This document shows positions 6,718 to 15,269 of a DNA stretch of 33,841 nt, piece by piece; the first letter of the stretch is position 1; the number at the start of each line of letters is the position of its first letter. Position numbers and translations under genes: made by a program. The DNA is from Nitrospirota bacterium (lineage in GTDB: Bacteria; Nitrospirota; UBA9217). Location of the stretch: NCBI GenBank assembly GCA_035516965.1, contig DATIZR010000104.1, positions 1-33,841 on the forward strand, given 5' to 3'. The notes under the pieces are model-generated. The model worked only from the letters and a program-made list of their open reading frames with translations, made no database searches and was not told the DNA's origin.

Positions 6718-7071
6718 ATGCCGAGAGCAAAAGGCGGCCCCAAAACGAGGGCCAGAAGAAAAAGAGTGCTCAACCTGGCCGAAGGGTATTGGGGAGCAAA
6801 ATCGAAGCTGTTCCGCTCCGCTACTGAGGCTGTTGACCGTGCGCTGAAGTACGCTTATCGCGACCGCAAGGCCCGGAAGAGGGATTTCCGCAGGCTCTGG
6901 ATCGCGCGTATTAATGCCGCTGCAAGACAGAACGGCGTGACCTACAGCAGGTTCATGGCAGGTCTGGCCAAGAACGGTGTGGTCATTGACAGAAAGATCC
7001 TTGCCGATCTGGCAATTACGGATCCCGCTGGCTTTACCAAGCTCGTGGAGACCGCAAAAACAGCTTCGTAG
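6718..7071 (+). CDS. rplT: 50S ribosomal protein L20
   Basis: The 117-residue product has the family N terminus ([25 protein letters not shown]), an [21 protein letters not shown] core and the SRFMAGL region. L20 is needed for early 50S assembly and in several bacteria also represses the infC-rpmI-rplT message. A strong AAGGAGG precedes the start. pheS, often the next gene, is absent and a terminator follows within about 160 bases. Confidence 0.97.
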   Translation: MPRAKGGPKTRARRKRVLNLAEGYWGAKSKLFRSATEAVDRALKYAYRDRKARKRDFRRLWIARINAAARQNGVTYSRFMAGLAKNGVVIDRKILADLAITDPAGFTKLVETAKTAS

Positions 7072-7227
7072 AAGTCAGCGAAGGAGAACCACGAGGTCTC
7101 GATCCTGTCGGGGGTACGCAAGGGGGAAATACGGGTGAAAAGCTGTAAATCCATCTCTGCGATCCTCCCCAGTTTTACCCTGTGTCAGCAATGTAGACTG
7201 TGGTTCACCCTGCATTCGACCATGATC

Positions 7228-7252
7228 GGCCCCGGTTTCCGGGGCCTTTTTT
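7228..7252 (+). terminator. Terminator of the thrS-infC-rpmI-rplT operon
   Basis: GGCCCCGG (7228-7235) and CCGGGGCC (7239-7246) form a perfect 8-bp stem with a TTT loop, followed by six T. Confidence 0.9.
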
Positions 7253-7253
7253 G

Positions 7254-7282
7254 TTGACTTCTCGCGGCATTTCGGTTAAAAA
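7254..7282 (+). promoter_or_regulatory. Candidate promoter of the amidase gene
   Basis: TTGACT (7254-7259), a 17-base spacer and a weak -10 TAAAAA (7277-7282) directly follow the rplT terminator. The -10 ends 11 bases before the ATG and no Shine-Dalgarno is visible, so the leader would be only about 5 bases. Confidence 0.45.
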
Positions 7283-7293
7283 ACAACTCAGAT

Positions 7294-9123
7294 ATGATGA
7301 TACGCGGCCGTTCAAGCATCGCGGCCTGCATGGCTTGCTTCTTCCTGCTGGTCCTTAGCTCACCCGCATTCCCGTCTTACAATTCCGAAGCCGGGCGCCA
7401 GTATGCTGTCGCCTCTCAACGCCTCGCTGACCTCAAAAAATCAAGCAAAAAGAAGAAATACCGCTCCTACTGGATTGATTGCATACGCACCTTCGCGATG
7501 GTCGAAAAAAAGTATCCCAGGAGCCCGAGCGCTGCCGATGCCTGTTTCGACGGGGCATCGCTCTATCAGGAGCTCTACCAGTTCAGCAAATACTCGCGCG
7601 ACCTCGATTCAGCCATGCAATCCTACGGGAAGTGCCAGTCCTCCTATCCCCGGCATGCGAAGGCTCCGGAAGCGCTGTACCACGTCATCGATCTCTCCGC
7701 CGAGTTCCAGAAAAGCCCGTCCGCTGCAGCAAAAGCATATGCAAAGCTTGCCGAGGTGTACCCTGACAGCCCCTGGACAGGCAAAGCGAAGATTAGGCTC
7801 GGCATTTCTACGCGTAGCACAAAACCGGAACCGGAGATAAAAAAAATGCCAGTGCCGGTGCTGAGCGCGAGGAAGCCCAAAACGCCTGGCGTAGTACAAA
7901 AGATCCGGTACTGGTCGGGAGGGGCCTATACCCGCATCGTGATCGAACAGAACAGTCCGGCCAGATTCCAGGCACAGGAGCTTAAAAAACCGGACCGTCT
8001 GGTTTTCGACCTTTTCAACGCACGGCTTGGCTCCTCGGTCGATAAAGACCCGCTGTCGGTGAACGACGGCATCCTGAAACAGGTCCGCGCCAGCCAGTAC
8101 GCACCAGATATCGTGCGGGTTGTGCTCGACCTTGCGAGCATCAAGAGCTACGCAGCTTTTCCCCTTCGCGATCCTGAACGGCTGGTTATCGATGTGACCG
8201 GCGAGGGGGGAAGAGCACCTGAAATGTCGGTGTTGAGCGAAGAGTCAAACACCGAACAAACAGCTGAGAATATGCCTGAACAGCAATCAGGAGCTGAGAC
8301 AGAAAAAAAGGGAGAATCAAAGACCGATAATCCGAGTGCCGGCATTCCTCCTGTCAAGTCCCCTGCGGTCAATAATAATGACGGTCCCAAGCTTTCACTT
8401 TCTAATCAATTAGGGCTTAAAATCAAAACCATCGCAATTGACGCTGGCCACGGGGGTCATGATCCTGGTGCGATAGGAAAGAGCGGACTGAAGGAAAAAA
8501 CCATTACCCTCGATGTTGCGAAGCGGCTTGCCGCTCTTGTGAAAGAACGGCTCGGGTGCGAAGTGGTCATGACCCGCGATCGAGACGTATTTATCCCGCT
8601 GGAACAGAGGCCTTTGATCGCGAAATCAAAGAATGCCGACCTTTTTGTCTCGATTCACGTGAACGCGAACCGCAAGCGGAAAGCACGGGGCATCGAAACG
8701 TATATTCAGGGTCTGCGTGCCACGGACAGGGATGCCATGGCCACAGCGGCGAGAGAAAATGCGACCACGACGAAAACGCTCAGCGAACTCGACGATGAAC
8801 TCTCAAAAATCTTAAAGGGGCTGAGGATGGAAAGTAATGATGAAGATTCGATTTACCTGGCGCATGCAATACAGGGTTCGCTCGTTGAGAGGGTAAAACC
8901 CATACAGGGTCATGTGGCAAATCTAGGCGTGAAACGTGCTTTTTTTTACGTTCTCATCAATACGGGAATGCCCAGTATCCTCGCCGAAGTGGGCTTTATC
9001 AGCAATCCCGAGGAGGAAAAGCTGCTGCGCATGGAATCCTACCGCCAGAGCCTCGCTGAAGCCCTTTTCCAGGGTGTTAAGAAATACGTGGACGCGCGCT
9101 CGCCTCAGATGATGGGAATTTAA
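7294..9123 (+). CDS. N-acetylmuramoyl-L-alanine amidase (AMIN + amidase_3)
   Basis: The 609-residue exported enzyme cleaves the bond between MurNAc and the stem peptide in the periplasm. It has a signal peptide (about 1-28) and TPR-like helical repeats (about 35-170) with the spacing of tol-pal/YbgF-type tetratricopeptides. An AMIN domain (about 200-303) targets septal peptidoglycan, and a Pro/Glu/Ser-rich linker (305-375) follows. The C-terminal amidase_3 zinc domain carries H386 (DAGHGGHDPGA), E401, H455 (SIHVNAN) and the catalytic E565 (LAEVGFISN). The N-terminal TPR module is an addition to the usual AmiA/B/C plan and probably binds a partner. The alternative start, ATG 7297, differs by one codon. 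Confidence 0.9.
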   Translation: MMIRGRSSIAACMACFFLLVLSSPAFPSYNSEAGRQYAVASQRLADLKKSSKKKKYRSYWIDCIRTFAMVEKKYPRSPSAADACFDGASLYQELYQFSKYSRDLDSAMQSYGKCQSSYPRHAKAPEALYHVIDLSAEFQKSPSAAAKAYAKLAEVYPDSPWTGKAKIRLGISTRSTKPEPEIKKMPVPVLSARKPKTPGVVQKIRYWSGGAYTRIVIEQNSPARFQAQELKKPDRLVFDLFNARLGSSVDKDPLSVNDGILKQVRASQYAPDIVRVVLDLASIKSYAAFPLRDPERLVIDVTGEGGRAPEMSVLSEESNTEQTAENMPEQQSGAETEKKGESKTDNPSAGIPPVKSPAVNNNDGPKLSLSNQLGLKIKTIAIDAGHGGHDPGAIGKSGLKEKTITLDVAKRLAALVKERLGCEVVMTRDRDVFIPLEQRPLIAKSKNADLFVSIHVNANRKRKARGIETYIQGLRATDRDAMATAARENATTTKTLSELDDELSKILKGLRMESNDEDSIYLAHAIQGSLVERVKPIQGHVANLGVKRAFFYVLINTGMPSILAEVGFISNPEEEKLLRMESYRQSLAEALFQGVKKYVDARSPQMMGI

Positions 9124-9475
9124 GATTCCCGTGGTGACAGAAAAAACCTTCCTCTTCGTCCCTGTGCCCTTTCCTCAAAGTGTCTCATGCCTTGCCCCGT
9201 TTACGTCGTTTTGATTTTTCCCGCCACTGACCGCGTGCATGCCCGCCAGTACAGCCAACAGGGTTGGGAAGAATCGCGGCAAAATGAGTTCTTCTATATT
9301 TCTAGATATTGAGTACCTTCAATCATCGAAATTGATACCTCCGCCCTTTCCTGTCTTGCGGAGGAGGGTCATATACCCATAAACTGCCTCTCGACATCCA
9401 GAATCCAGCGCCCTGCCGGGAGAGGTATAATAGAAACAAGACCAGTATAGTCCTGAACCAGGGAGGCGAACATAT
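9124..9475. other. Intergenic region with the likely pirin promoter
   Basis: No credible gene is visible in these 352 bases. A perfect TATAAT (9426-9431) lies 44 bases before the pirin start. The -35 region is poor, which suggests an activator-dependent promoter. The rest shows no repeat or strong hairpin. Confidence 0.45.
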
Positions 9476-10189
9476 ATGATACGGGTACGCGATCCCAAAA
9501 GCATCTATCAGATCGATGGCGAGATAACAAACGGAAGCTTCCACGGTCGATGGCATTTCGCTTTTGGCGACTACTATGATCCTCAATTCGAGGACTTTGG
9601 CACGCTGCGCGTCTTTAATGACGATACCCTGACACCGGGAGCCGTCTGGCCGCTGCACCCGCATCGGGATAATGAGGTGGTTACCTATTGCGCTAGCGGT
9701 GAATTCAGGCACGCAGACGAGCGGGGCAAAGGCGGCGTTCTGCAAAAGGGATGGGTGCAGCACACGACGGTGGGACGCGGGATGTGGCATTCGGAGATCA
9801 ATAACCGCCCTGACCAGCCGGTGCGCTTCATTCAGATGTGGTTTTATCCCGCCCAGGCTGGCCTCGAGCCGTCCGTAGAGCAGAAAGCGGTCGAAAAGAC
9901 GGACAGGACCGACCGGTTCCTGCCGATTGTATCGAACGAGGACAAGGGCTCGCTTCCCATAGCTGCCGATGCGCGCGTATTTTCCAGCTTTCTCCATTCC
10001 GGGAAGACCGAGCACTATGACCTCGAGGAGGGGCGCGGTCTATACCTTTACGTGCTCGAAGGGGGGCCGATAACCGTGAATGGTGCGATGGTCCCGACGC
10101 TTGGTTCGGCAATGATCACCGGGGAAAGAGCGATACATCTATATGCCGAGGAAGATGCCGAGCTTTTGCTCGTGGAGGTGAAAAAATAG
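9476..10189 (+). CDS. Pirin family bicupin
   Basis: This 237-residue cytoplasmic bicupin has the family's metal site: H61 and H63 (PLHPHRDNEVVTY), H105 and E107 (GMWHSEINN), binding one Fe or other divalent metal. Several bacterial pirins, such as E. coli YhhW, show quercetin dioxygenase activity. Others regulate metabolic enzymes, so the exact role here is open. The start is supported by GGGAGGCG at the right distance. It stands alone between two intergenic gaps. Confidence 0.88.
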   Translation: MIRVRDPKSIYQIDGEITNGSFHGRWHFAFGDYYDPQFEDFGTLRVFNDDTLTPGAVWPLHPHRDNEVVTYCASGEFRHADERGKGGVLQKGWVQHTTVGRGMWHSEINNRPDQPVRFIQMWFYPAQAGLEPSVEQKAVEKTDRTDRFLPIVSNEDKGSLPIAADARVFSSFLHSGKTEHYDLEEGRGLYLYVLEGGPITVNGAMVPTLGSAMITGERAIHLYAEEDAELLLVEVKK

Positions 10190-10327
10190 CCGATAACCAG
10201 CACGTATACCGCGTTTCCGGCAACCTCTCTGCCCCAGCCGCCTCGTGATTCTCAGGTCTCGTTTACTCCGCCTCTCCGGTGACTTCCGTCATTTGATGAA
10301 GTCTGCGGGTATCAACTACTCTCCTCT

Positions 10328-10366
10328 GTTGGTTTCATGATTTGGTTTCATGATTTGGTTTCGTGA
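10328..10366 (+). repeat. Three tandem 13-bp repeats
   Basis: Three head-to-tail copies of TTTGGTTTCATGA (10328-10340, 10341-10353, 10354-10366) differ at one base in the first and one in the third. They lie just upstream of a possible -10 (TATAGT, 10367-10372) for the gene starting at 10441. Tandem activator sites or slippage-prone promoter DNA are possible. Confidence 0.6.
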
Positions 10367-10440
10367 TATAGTTATTCAGGAGCAGGTGAGCAGGACAATA
10401 ACCCGAGCATTCTGACGTCATGGAAAGCAGGGAGTCAACA

Positions 10441-10941
10441 ATGAAGTATCTTGTTACGGTACTTTCGCTGCTCGTGGCCACGGCATCGGTCGTGGGTGGA
10501 CAGAGGGCTGCCAACTCCAAGGTCGCTGAATTCGCATTACAGGATCAATTCGGCAACCTGGTTGATATCAGCCTGTATAAGGGCAGTATCGTTGTGATTA
10601 TTGCAAGCGATAAAGAGGGGATCGATCAAAACGAAAACTGGGAGAAAGCTATCCTGCAAAAAAATGGAGACGACATCATTCTTCTCCGCGTTGCAGACGT
10701 GCGGGGCGTCCCTTCCGACCTGAGAAAATACGTAAGGAAGAAATTCCAGGAAATTAAGTTGAGCATTCTGCTCGACTGGGATGGCACTATTTTCAGGCAA
10801 TACGGGTTGATGAAAAATGTTTCCAATCTTATCTTGATAGACAGGAAGGGTTATATACGTTATATGAGTTCTGGCCCGGCTGAAACCCCTGCCGTAGACA
10901 GGCTCTTCAATGAAATTGACGTATTGGAGAGATCCCGGTGA
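10441..10941 (+). CDS. Exported thioredoxin-fold protein without cysteines (YtfJ-like)
   Basis: The 166-residue product has a signal peptide (about 1-20) and then a thioredoxin/peroxiredoxin-type core: FALQDQFGN..VDISLYKGSIVVII, a central WEKAI helix, and the late strand NLILIDRKGYIRYMSSG. It resembles the YtfJ/AhpC-TSA group. There is no cysteine anywhere, so neither a CxxC nor a peroxidatic Cys exists and redox catalysis is excluded. A binding or chaperone role in the periplasm is more likely. The start at 10441 is chosen over ATG 10420 because AGGGAG lies about 7 bases before it and the signal peptide begins there. Confidence 0.65.
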   Translation: MKYLVTVLSLLVATASVVGGQRAANSKVAEFALQDQFGNLVDISLYKGSIVVIIASDKEGIDQNENWEKAILQKNGDDIILLRVADVRGVPSDLRKYVRKKFQEIKLSILLDWDGTIFRQYGLMKNVSNLILIDRKGYIRYMSSGPAETPAVDRLFNEIDVLERSR

Positions 10942-11119
10942 AAATGAGGAGTTCTAAGCGAAAAGATTCGGCTCGCTGGAGTTCTTGAAGCTATGCGAGG
11001 GCGGGAATCACTCTTAAGGTAAGATTCGGGACGTACCGGAATGACTGCATAAGTAATAAGTTCTTATAACTGATATGTCGTTCTTACTTTGAATCGCTTG
11101 GGAAAAGAGATACTGCCGC

Positions 11120-12254
11120 TTACTGCTTGCTTTCGATTGTTTTCTCGACTTTTGCCCCGCTGTTCGAAATCAGATAGGCCTCGATGAACTGATCGATATC
11201 TCCGTCCATCACGGCGTTCACATTCCCCGTCTCCACGACGGTCCGGTGGTCCTTCACCATCTGGTAGGGCTGGAACACATAGGACCTTATCTGGCTTCCC
11301 CAGGCGATGTCCTTCTTTTCGCTCACCAGCTTGCCCATCTTTTCCTCCTGCTCTTTTTTCCGGAGTTCGTAGAGCCTCGACTTCAGGACTTTCATCGCCA
11401 CATTCTTGTTCTTGAGCTGGGAGCGCTCGTTCTGGCACTGCACCACGATGTTCGTGGGTAAATGCGTGATCCTGACGGCAGAATCGGTCTTGTTCACATG
11501 CTGTCCTCCCGCGCTCGAGGCCCGGTAGGTGTCAATGCGCAACTCCTTGTCATCGATCTCTATGTCGATGTCGTCCTCGACTTCAGGATACACGAACACC
11601 GACGCGAAGGAGGTGTGACGCCTTTTGTTCGCGTCGAACGGGGAGATCCGCACGAGACGGTGCACGCCGGCCTCGGCCTTGAGCCTTCCATAGGCGTAGT
11701 CGCCTGAAACCGTGAAGGTGACTGACTTCACGCCTGCTTCTTCTCCGGCCTGGTAATCGAGGATCTCGGTCTTGTATCCGCGCTTCTCGGCCCAGCGGAG
11801 GTACATGCGCATGAGCATTTCGGCCCAGTCCTGCGCCTCCGTGCCTCCGGCGCCGGGATGGATCGAGACAATGGCGTTCGATGCATCCATTTCACCCGAC
11901 AGGAGGGCGGCAACCTCTACAGAAGCGATGTCTGCCTGGATGGAGAGAATATCCCGCTCCAGCTCCTGGTGCAGGGACTCGCCGCCTTCCTCGCTCGCGA
12001 GTTCGGCCATAGCCTGGAGATCGCTCGCCCGGTTAGCAAGGCCGGACCATTCCCGGAGTGCGCGTTCAATGACCGCTTTTTCCTTCAGGATGACATTTGC
12101 TTTGTCGGTTTTTTCCCAGAAACCCGTGGTTTCCGTCAGGCGGGTGAGTTCGGCCAGCTTTAATTCCTTGGCAGGGGTGTCAAAGATGCCTCCGGAGGGT
12201 CTCAAGCCTGTTCTTGATGGTTTCGATCTCCTGTTTGAGGTCTTCTAAAAGCAT
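11120..12254 (-). CDS. prfB: Peptide chain release factor 2 with programmed +1 frameshift
   Basis: RF2 reads UGA and UAA stops. Translation begins at ATG 12254 (SD CCGGAG) and runs 24 codons to an in-frame TGA (12182-12180). It continues after a +1 shift that skips one T, giving about 377 residues. The body carries the stop-codon-reading SPF tripeptide (RISPFDANKRRHTS) and the catalytic GGQ loop (SSAGGQHVNKTDSA). A reader using one frame only would wrongly start at 12205. The C-terminal end is slightly longer than usual. It lies downstream of lnt in the same orientation, an order seen in several related phyla. Confidence 0.96.
12179..12193 (-). promoter_or_regulatory. RF2 autoregulatory frameshift site
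   Basis: On the minus strand the order is an internal Shine-Dalgarno GGAGG (12193-12189), CAT, then CTT TGA C (12185-12179). The 3-base gap between the SD-like element and CTT equals that of E. coli prfB. Low RF2 lets the ribosome slip from CTT into the +1 frame; high RF2 terminates at TGA. Confidence 0.95.
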
Positions 12255-12358
12255 GATGTACTCCGGAAGAAATGGGATTCGCAGCGGCAAAGAGCCGCCA
12301 CGCAGAGATTATAGCACAGCGGCGGGCAAATTCAACAGCAAAGGTAAAGTGGCCAGCG

Positions 12359-13885
12359 TCACACCCGTGAACGGGGCTTGATCAGAACGAGGATGCCGAC
12401 CAGACAGCACAGATACGAGAACACATCGCCGTAACGGGTGTAGAAGGTCTTTTTCGAGCCGGGAGTAAGCGTCTGGGACAGGTATGCTTCGGTGAAGATG
12501 GGGGAGGCTGAAAGAATGCGGCCGTTCGCATCGATAAAGCCCGATATGCCCGTGTTCGCCGCGCGCGCTATGGGCACCCGGTTCTCGACCGCACGGAACA
12601 CGGCCATCGTAAAATGCTGGTAAGGCGCGGCGGTCTTCCCGAACCAGGCATCGTTCGTGATCGTCGTGATGACGGATGCCCCGCGGTCAACAAAGCGCCT
12701 CACCAGGTCCGGGAATATGATTTCATAACAAATAACGGTGCTGATGGTCACGTTCTTCCGGTCCGCGCCGCGCACCGGCACCTTCATGACGGTAAAGTCG
12801 GTGCCGGACGCGAAGTCACCGATGGCCTGCACCATCTTTTCGACAAAGAACAGCACGCTCTTGAGCGGCACGTATTCGCCGAAGGGGACGAGGTGGAACT
12901 TGTCGTACTCCGCATCGATCTCTCCGTCGCCCCTCACGAGGAAGGCGGAATTGCGCAGAATGACCGACCCCCGACCCCTCAGTTCATAAGTGGGGCTTCC
13001 GAAGAGGATCGGCACCCCCCCTTGCTTGACGAACTCCTTGAGCTCTTTCGTCAGTTGCTGGTCCCGGGGGGCGACGCCCCCGAAATAGAATGGCGTAGCT
13101 GTCTCCGGCCAAAGAACGAGATCAGGCTTCTGTCCGAGCGCTTCCGACGTTAATCTCTTGTACACGCTGATGGTCTCGCTCTGATATGCCGGGTCCCACT
13201 TTTTGTCCTGCTCGATGTTTCCCTGGACCACGGATATCCTGATCCTGTCTGTGCCTTCATCGGCGTGAAGCCGTGAGAACCCGTACCCGAGTGTAAGCGA
13301 CAGGATAACGACGGCCGGCAGCAGGACGGCGATCTTCTTTCTGTCCCGGATGAATTCTGAGATCGAAGCGTTGACCAGCACAATGAGGAACGAAACCCCA
13401 TACACGCCGGTCATATCCGAGATCTGTATGACCGGCAATATCCGGTACTGCGTGTATCCCAGAAGCGCCCAGGGGAATCCGCTGAAAACATAAGTCCTCG
13501 CCAGCTCGAGCGCGGTCCAGAGAGCGGGGGCGGCGATGAACAGAAGCGAAGGCCGGTGGCGCCGGACATGAACGACGAGCGACGCGAACAGGGCAGGATA
13601 GAGGGCCAGGTATGCGCAGAGCAGCAGCGTGATGAGGGACGCCGGGATGATCGGAACATTTCCGTAATAGTGGACCGAGTTCGTGACCCAATGGACGGTT
13701 CCGGCAAAGAACACGATGCCGCTGATACCGCCCAGAAAGAGGCCGTTTCTGACGTTCTGTCCATTCAGCGCGAGGAATAGGGGGATAAGGGCGACCCAGG
13801 CAAGGACAGGGAGAGCAACGGAGGGGAACGATGCGGCGAGCAGAATGCCTGAAGCTGCTGCAAGCGCCGTGGTGCGGAGATTCAT
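12359..13885 (-). CDS. lnt: Apolipoprotein N-acyltransferase
   Basis: Lnt adds the third acyl chain to lipoproteins at the outer face of the inner membrane. The 508-residue protein has a membrane half of about six helices (1-205) and a nitrilase-type periplasmic domain with the Glu-Lys-Cys triad: E261 (LWPETATPFYF), K329 (DKFHLVPFGEYVP) and C386 (VICYEIIFPD). A final C-terminal helix (about 485-503) ends the protein. The length matches the family. It begins almost directly after the Hfq-like gene at 13887 and is probably in one operon with it and prfB. Confidence 0.95.
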   Translation of the reverse strand: MNLRTTALAAASGILLAASFPSVALPVLAWVALIPLFLALNGQNVRNGLFLGGISGIVFFAGTVHWVTNSVHYYGNVPIIPASLITLLLCAYLALYPALFASLVVHVRRHRPSLLFIAAPALWTALELARTYVFSGFPWALLGYTQYRILPVIQISDMTGVYGVSFLIVLVNASISEFIRDRKKIAVLLPAVVILSLTLGYGFSRLHADEGTDRIRISVVQGNIEQDKKWDPAYQSETISVYKRLTSEALGQKPDLVLWPETATPFYFGGVAPRDQQLTKELKEFVKQGGVPILFGSPTYELRGRGSVILRNSAFLVRGDGEIDAEYDKFHLVPFGEYVPLKSVLFFVEKMVQAIGDFASGTDFTVMKVPVRGADRKNVTISTVICYEIIFPDLVRRFVDRGASVITTITNDAWFGKTAAPYQHFTMAVFRAVENRVPIARAANTGISGFIDANGRILSASPIFTEAYLSQTLTPGSKKTFYTRYGDVFSYLCCLVGILVLIKPRSRV

Positions 13886-13886
13886 C

Positions 13887-14279
13887 CTATTTTGCCGCCT
13901 TTTGCTCCTGCATCCACCGGAGGAGACCTTCCTTCATGCTGTTGTTGATGCTCGTGTCCGCCGGGGAGGCGGCGAGCGCCGGCTGGTGCTGGGGAGATCT
14001 CGGCTTGCCGGCAGGTTTCGGGGTGCGCGGAACGGTTGGCGCGTGACCATGGGAAACCGTGGGTGCCGCTCGGTGCGATTCCTGAAGAGCGTCTGCCACA
14101 ACAGAGGATACCGCGTGACGGTAGACGATCTCCCGCTTGGGCCCCTCGATGATCATCACATAGCTGTCGAAGGCCCTGATCCTTCCGGAAACGCGGATCT
14201 TGTTCTGCAGCGTGATGACCACCGGTGTCCGTGATTCCAGGTACGTATTCAACATCCTGTCAAGGAGATTGGTTTCCAT
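13887..14279 (-). CDS. Hfq-like Sm protein with long C-terminal tail
   Basis: The first 65 residues form an Sm-like domain of the Hfq type. LLDRMLNTYLESRTPVVITL is the N-terminal helix and strand 1, KIRVSGRIRAFDSYVMII corresponds to Sm1, and YRHAVSSV to the Hfq Sm2 motif YKHAIS, with K changed to R. A 60-residue Pro/Ala/His-rich tail follows. Hfq hexamers bind sRNAs and A/U-rich RNA. The changed lysine and the tail suggest altered RNA contacts. The gene starts 8 bases after the Hfq-like gene upstream and ends next to lnt, so it is translationally close to both. Confidence 0.75.
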   Translation of the reverse strand: METNLLDRMLNTYLESRTPVVITLQNKIRVSGRIRAFDSYVMIIEGPKREIVYRHAVSSVVADALQESHRAAPTVSHGHAPTVPRTPKPAGKPRSPQHQPALAASPADTSINNSMKEGLLRWMQEQKAAK

Positions 14280-14287
14280 GGTCCCGT

Positions 14288-14767
14288 CTACCGGTTGATC
14301 GTCGTGATCGCGTGTTTGTAATAGAGATGCTGCTTGGTGCCATCCTTGAGCAGGATCGTGAAATTGTCGTACGCTTCGATGGTTGCCTTGATCCGCTGTC
14401 CATTGATGAGGAAAAGCGTCAGAAACTGGCTCTCTTTTATCGCCTTGTCCAGGAACTCCTGCTGGATGTTCGGTTTTCGCAACGGTTCATCGGGTGCGCC
14501 CTGCTTCTCCGGTTCCGGGGCAGGGGGAGGGGACGGGATTTGCAGAACAGGCTGAAGCGCCGAGAGATAGGCAATTTCCTGTTTCAGAATGGTTACCGTT
14601 TTACCGTTCTCGTCAATATTGATCTCGTATCGGCCGATGTCCCTGATGATACCGTCATGCTCCGTCTTGTTCATCTGGCCCACATGGAGCCGCATGCCTT
14701 TAGCCTGAGCCTCTGAGAGGAACCTCGGTTCGATCGCGTGACGCAACTCTTCGTTCTGCACTTCCAT
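14288..14767 (-). CDS. Hfq-like protein with probable duplicated Sm domains
   Basis: The C-terminal 60 residues (about 100-159) are a recognisable Hfq domain: QQEFLDKAIKES helix, FLINGQRIKATIEAYDNFTILLK (Sm1) and YYKHAITTI (Sm2). The first 70 residues look like a second, degenerate Sm fold (GMRLHVGQMNKTEHDGIIRDIGRYEINI, then an Ile-Ala-Tyr-Leu end). A proline-rich linker joins the two. A tandem Sm protein might form a trimer or mixed ring instead of the normal hexamer, possibly with the neighbouring Hfq-like protein. The ATG has no Shine-Dalgarno, and the promoter -10 box is only 8 bases upstream. Confidence 0.72.
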   Translation of the reverse strand: MEVQNEELRHAIEPRFLSEAQAKGMRLHVGQMNKTEHDGIIRDIGRYEINIDENGKTVTILKQEIAYLSALQPVLQIPSPPPAPEPEKQGAPDEPLRKPNIQQEFLDKAIKESQFLTLFLINGQRIKATIEAYDNFTILLKDGTKQHLYYKHAITTINR

Positions 14768-14775
14768 TAAAAAAA

Positions 14776-14804
14776 ATCATATCCGAAATTCCGAGTTTTT
14801 GCAA
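14776..14804 (-). promoter_or_regulatory. Promoter of the Hfq-like/lnt unit, leaderless spacing
   Basis: On the minus strand, TTGCAA (14804-14799), a 17-base spacer and TATGAT (14781-14776) end 8 bases before the ATG at 14767. Transcription should start within a base or two of the start codon. Confidence 0.65.
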
Positions 14805-14818
14805 GGGAATTTTCTGTG

Positions 14819-14847
14819 TTGACTTTTGCGGGTATATACCATATTAT
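14819..14847 (+). promoter_or_regulatory. Promoter of queD, leaderless spacing
   Basis: TTGACT (14819-14824), a 17-base spacer and TATTAT (14842-14847) lie 8 bases before the ATG at 14856, with no Shine-Dalgarno. It is back-to-back with the Hfq-like promoter, with non-overlapping -35 boxes 14 bases apart. Confidence 0.75.
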
Positions 14848-14855
14848 TTTTTACC

Positions 14856-15224
14856 ATGTATGAACTGATGATCGAATCAAAGTTCGCGGCCGCTCACCAG
14901 CTGCGCGGGTATGAAGGGAAATGCGAACGTCTCCATGGCCACAACTGGCGGGTCACCATCGCGGTCACGGCAGAGCGTCTGAACGAGCAGGGACTGGCCA
15001 TCGATTTTCATGACCTGAAGGACGCTCTCCGGGAGGTCCTGGACCAGCTCGAACACACCTTTCTGAACGATATCTTCCCCTTTACCCAGATCAACCCGTC
15101 ATCCGAGAACCTTGCGAAGTGGATCTACGATACCATGGCCAAGAAGATCAACGATGACAACCTGGAAGTCAGCAGCGTGACCGTCTGGGAATCCGACACC
15201 GCATCAGCTAGTTATTTCGACTAA
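14856..15224 (+). CDS. queD: 6-carboxytetrahydropterin synthase (QueD)
   Basis: The 122-residue protein belongs to the 6-pyruvoyltetrahydropterin synthase family. The zinc ligands H14, H27 and H29 (AAHQL and CERLHGHNW), the catalytic C23 and the IDFHDLK segment are present. The small size and the CxxxHGHNW form fit QueD, which converts dihydroneopterin triphosphate to 6-carboxytetrahydropterin in queuosine synthesis. No other queuosine gene is nearby. ATG 14856 gives the family N terminus. An upstream in-frame start would lie inside the promoter. Confidence 0.9.
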   Translation: MYELMIESKFAAAHQLRGYEGKCERLHGHNWRVTIAVTAERLNEQGLAIDFHDLKDALREVLDQLEHTFLNDIFPFTQINPSSENLAKWIYDTMAKKINDDNLEVSSVTVWESDTASASYFD

Positions 15225-15269
15225 CGGTCGTTTATCGCCACCCCGCCGTTTTCACGGTCGACGCCCATC

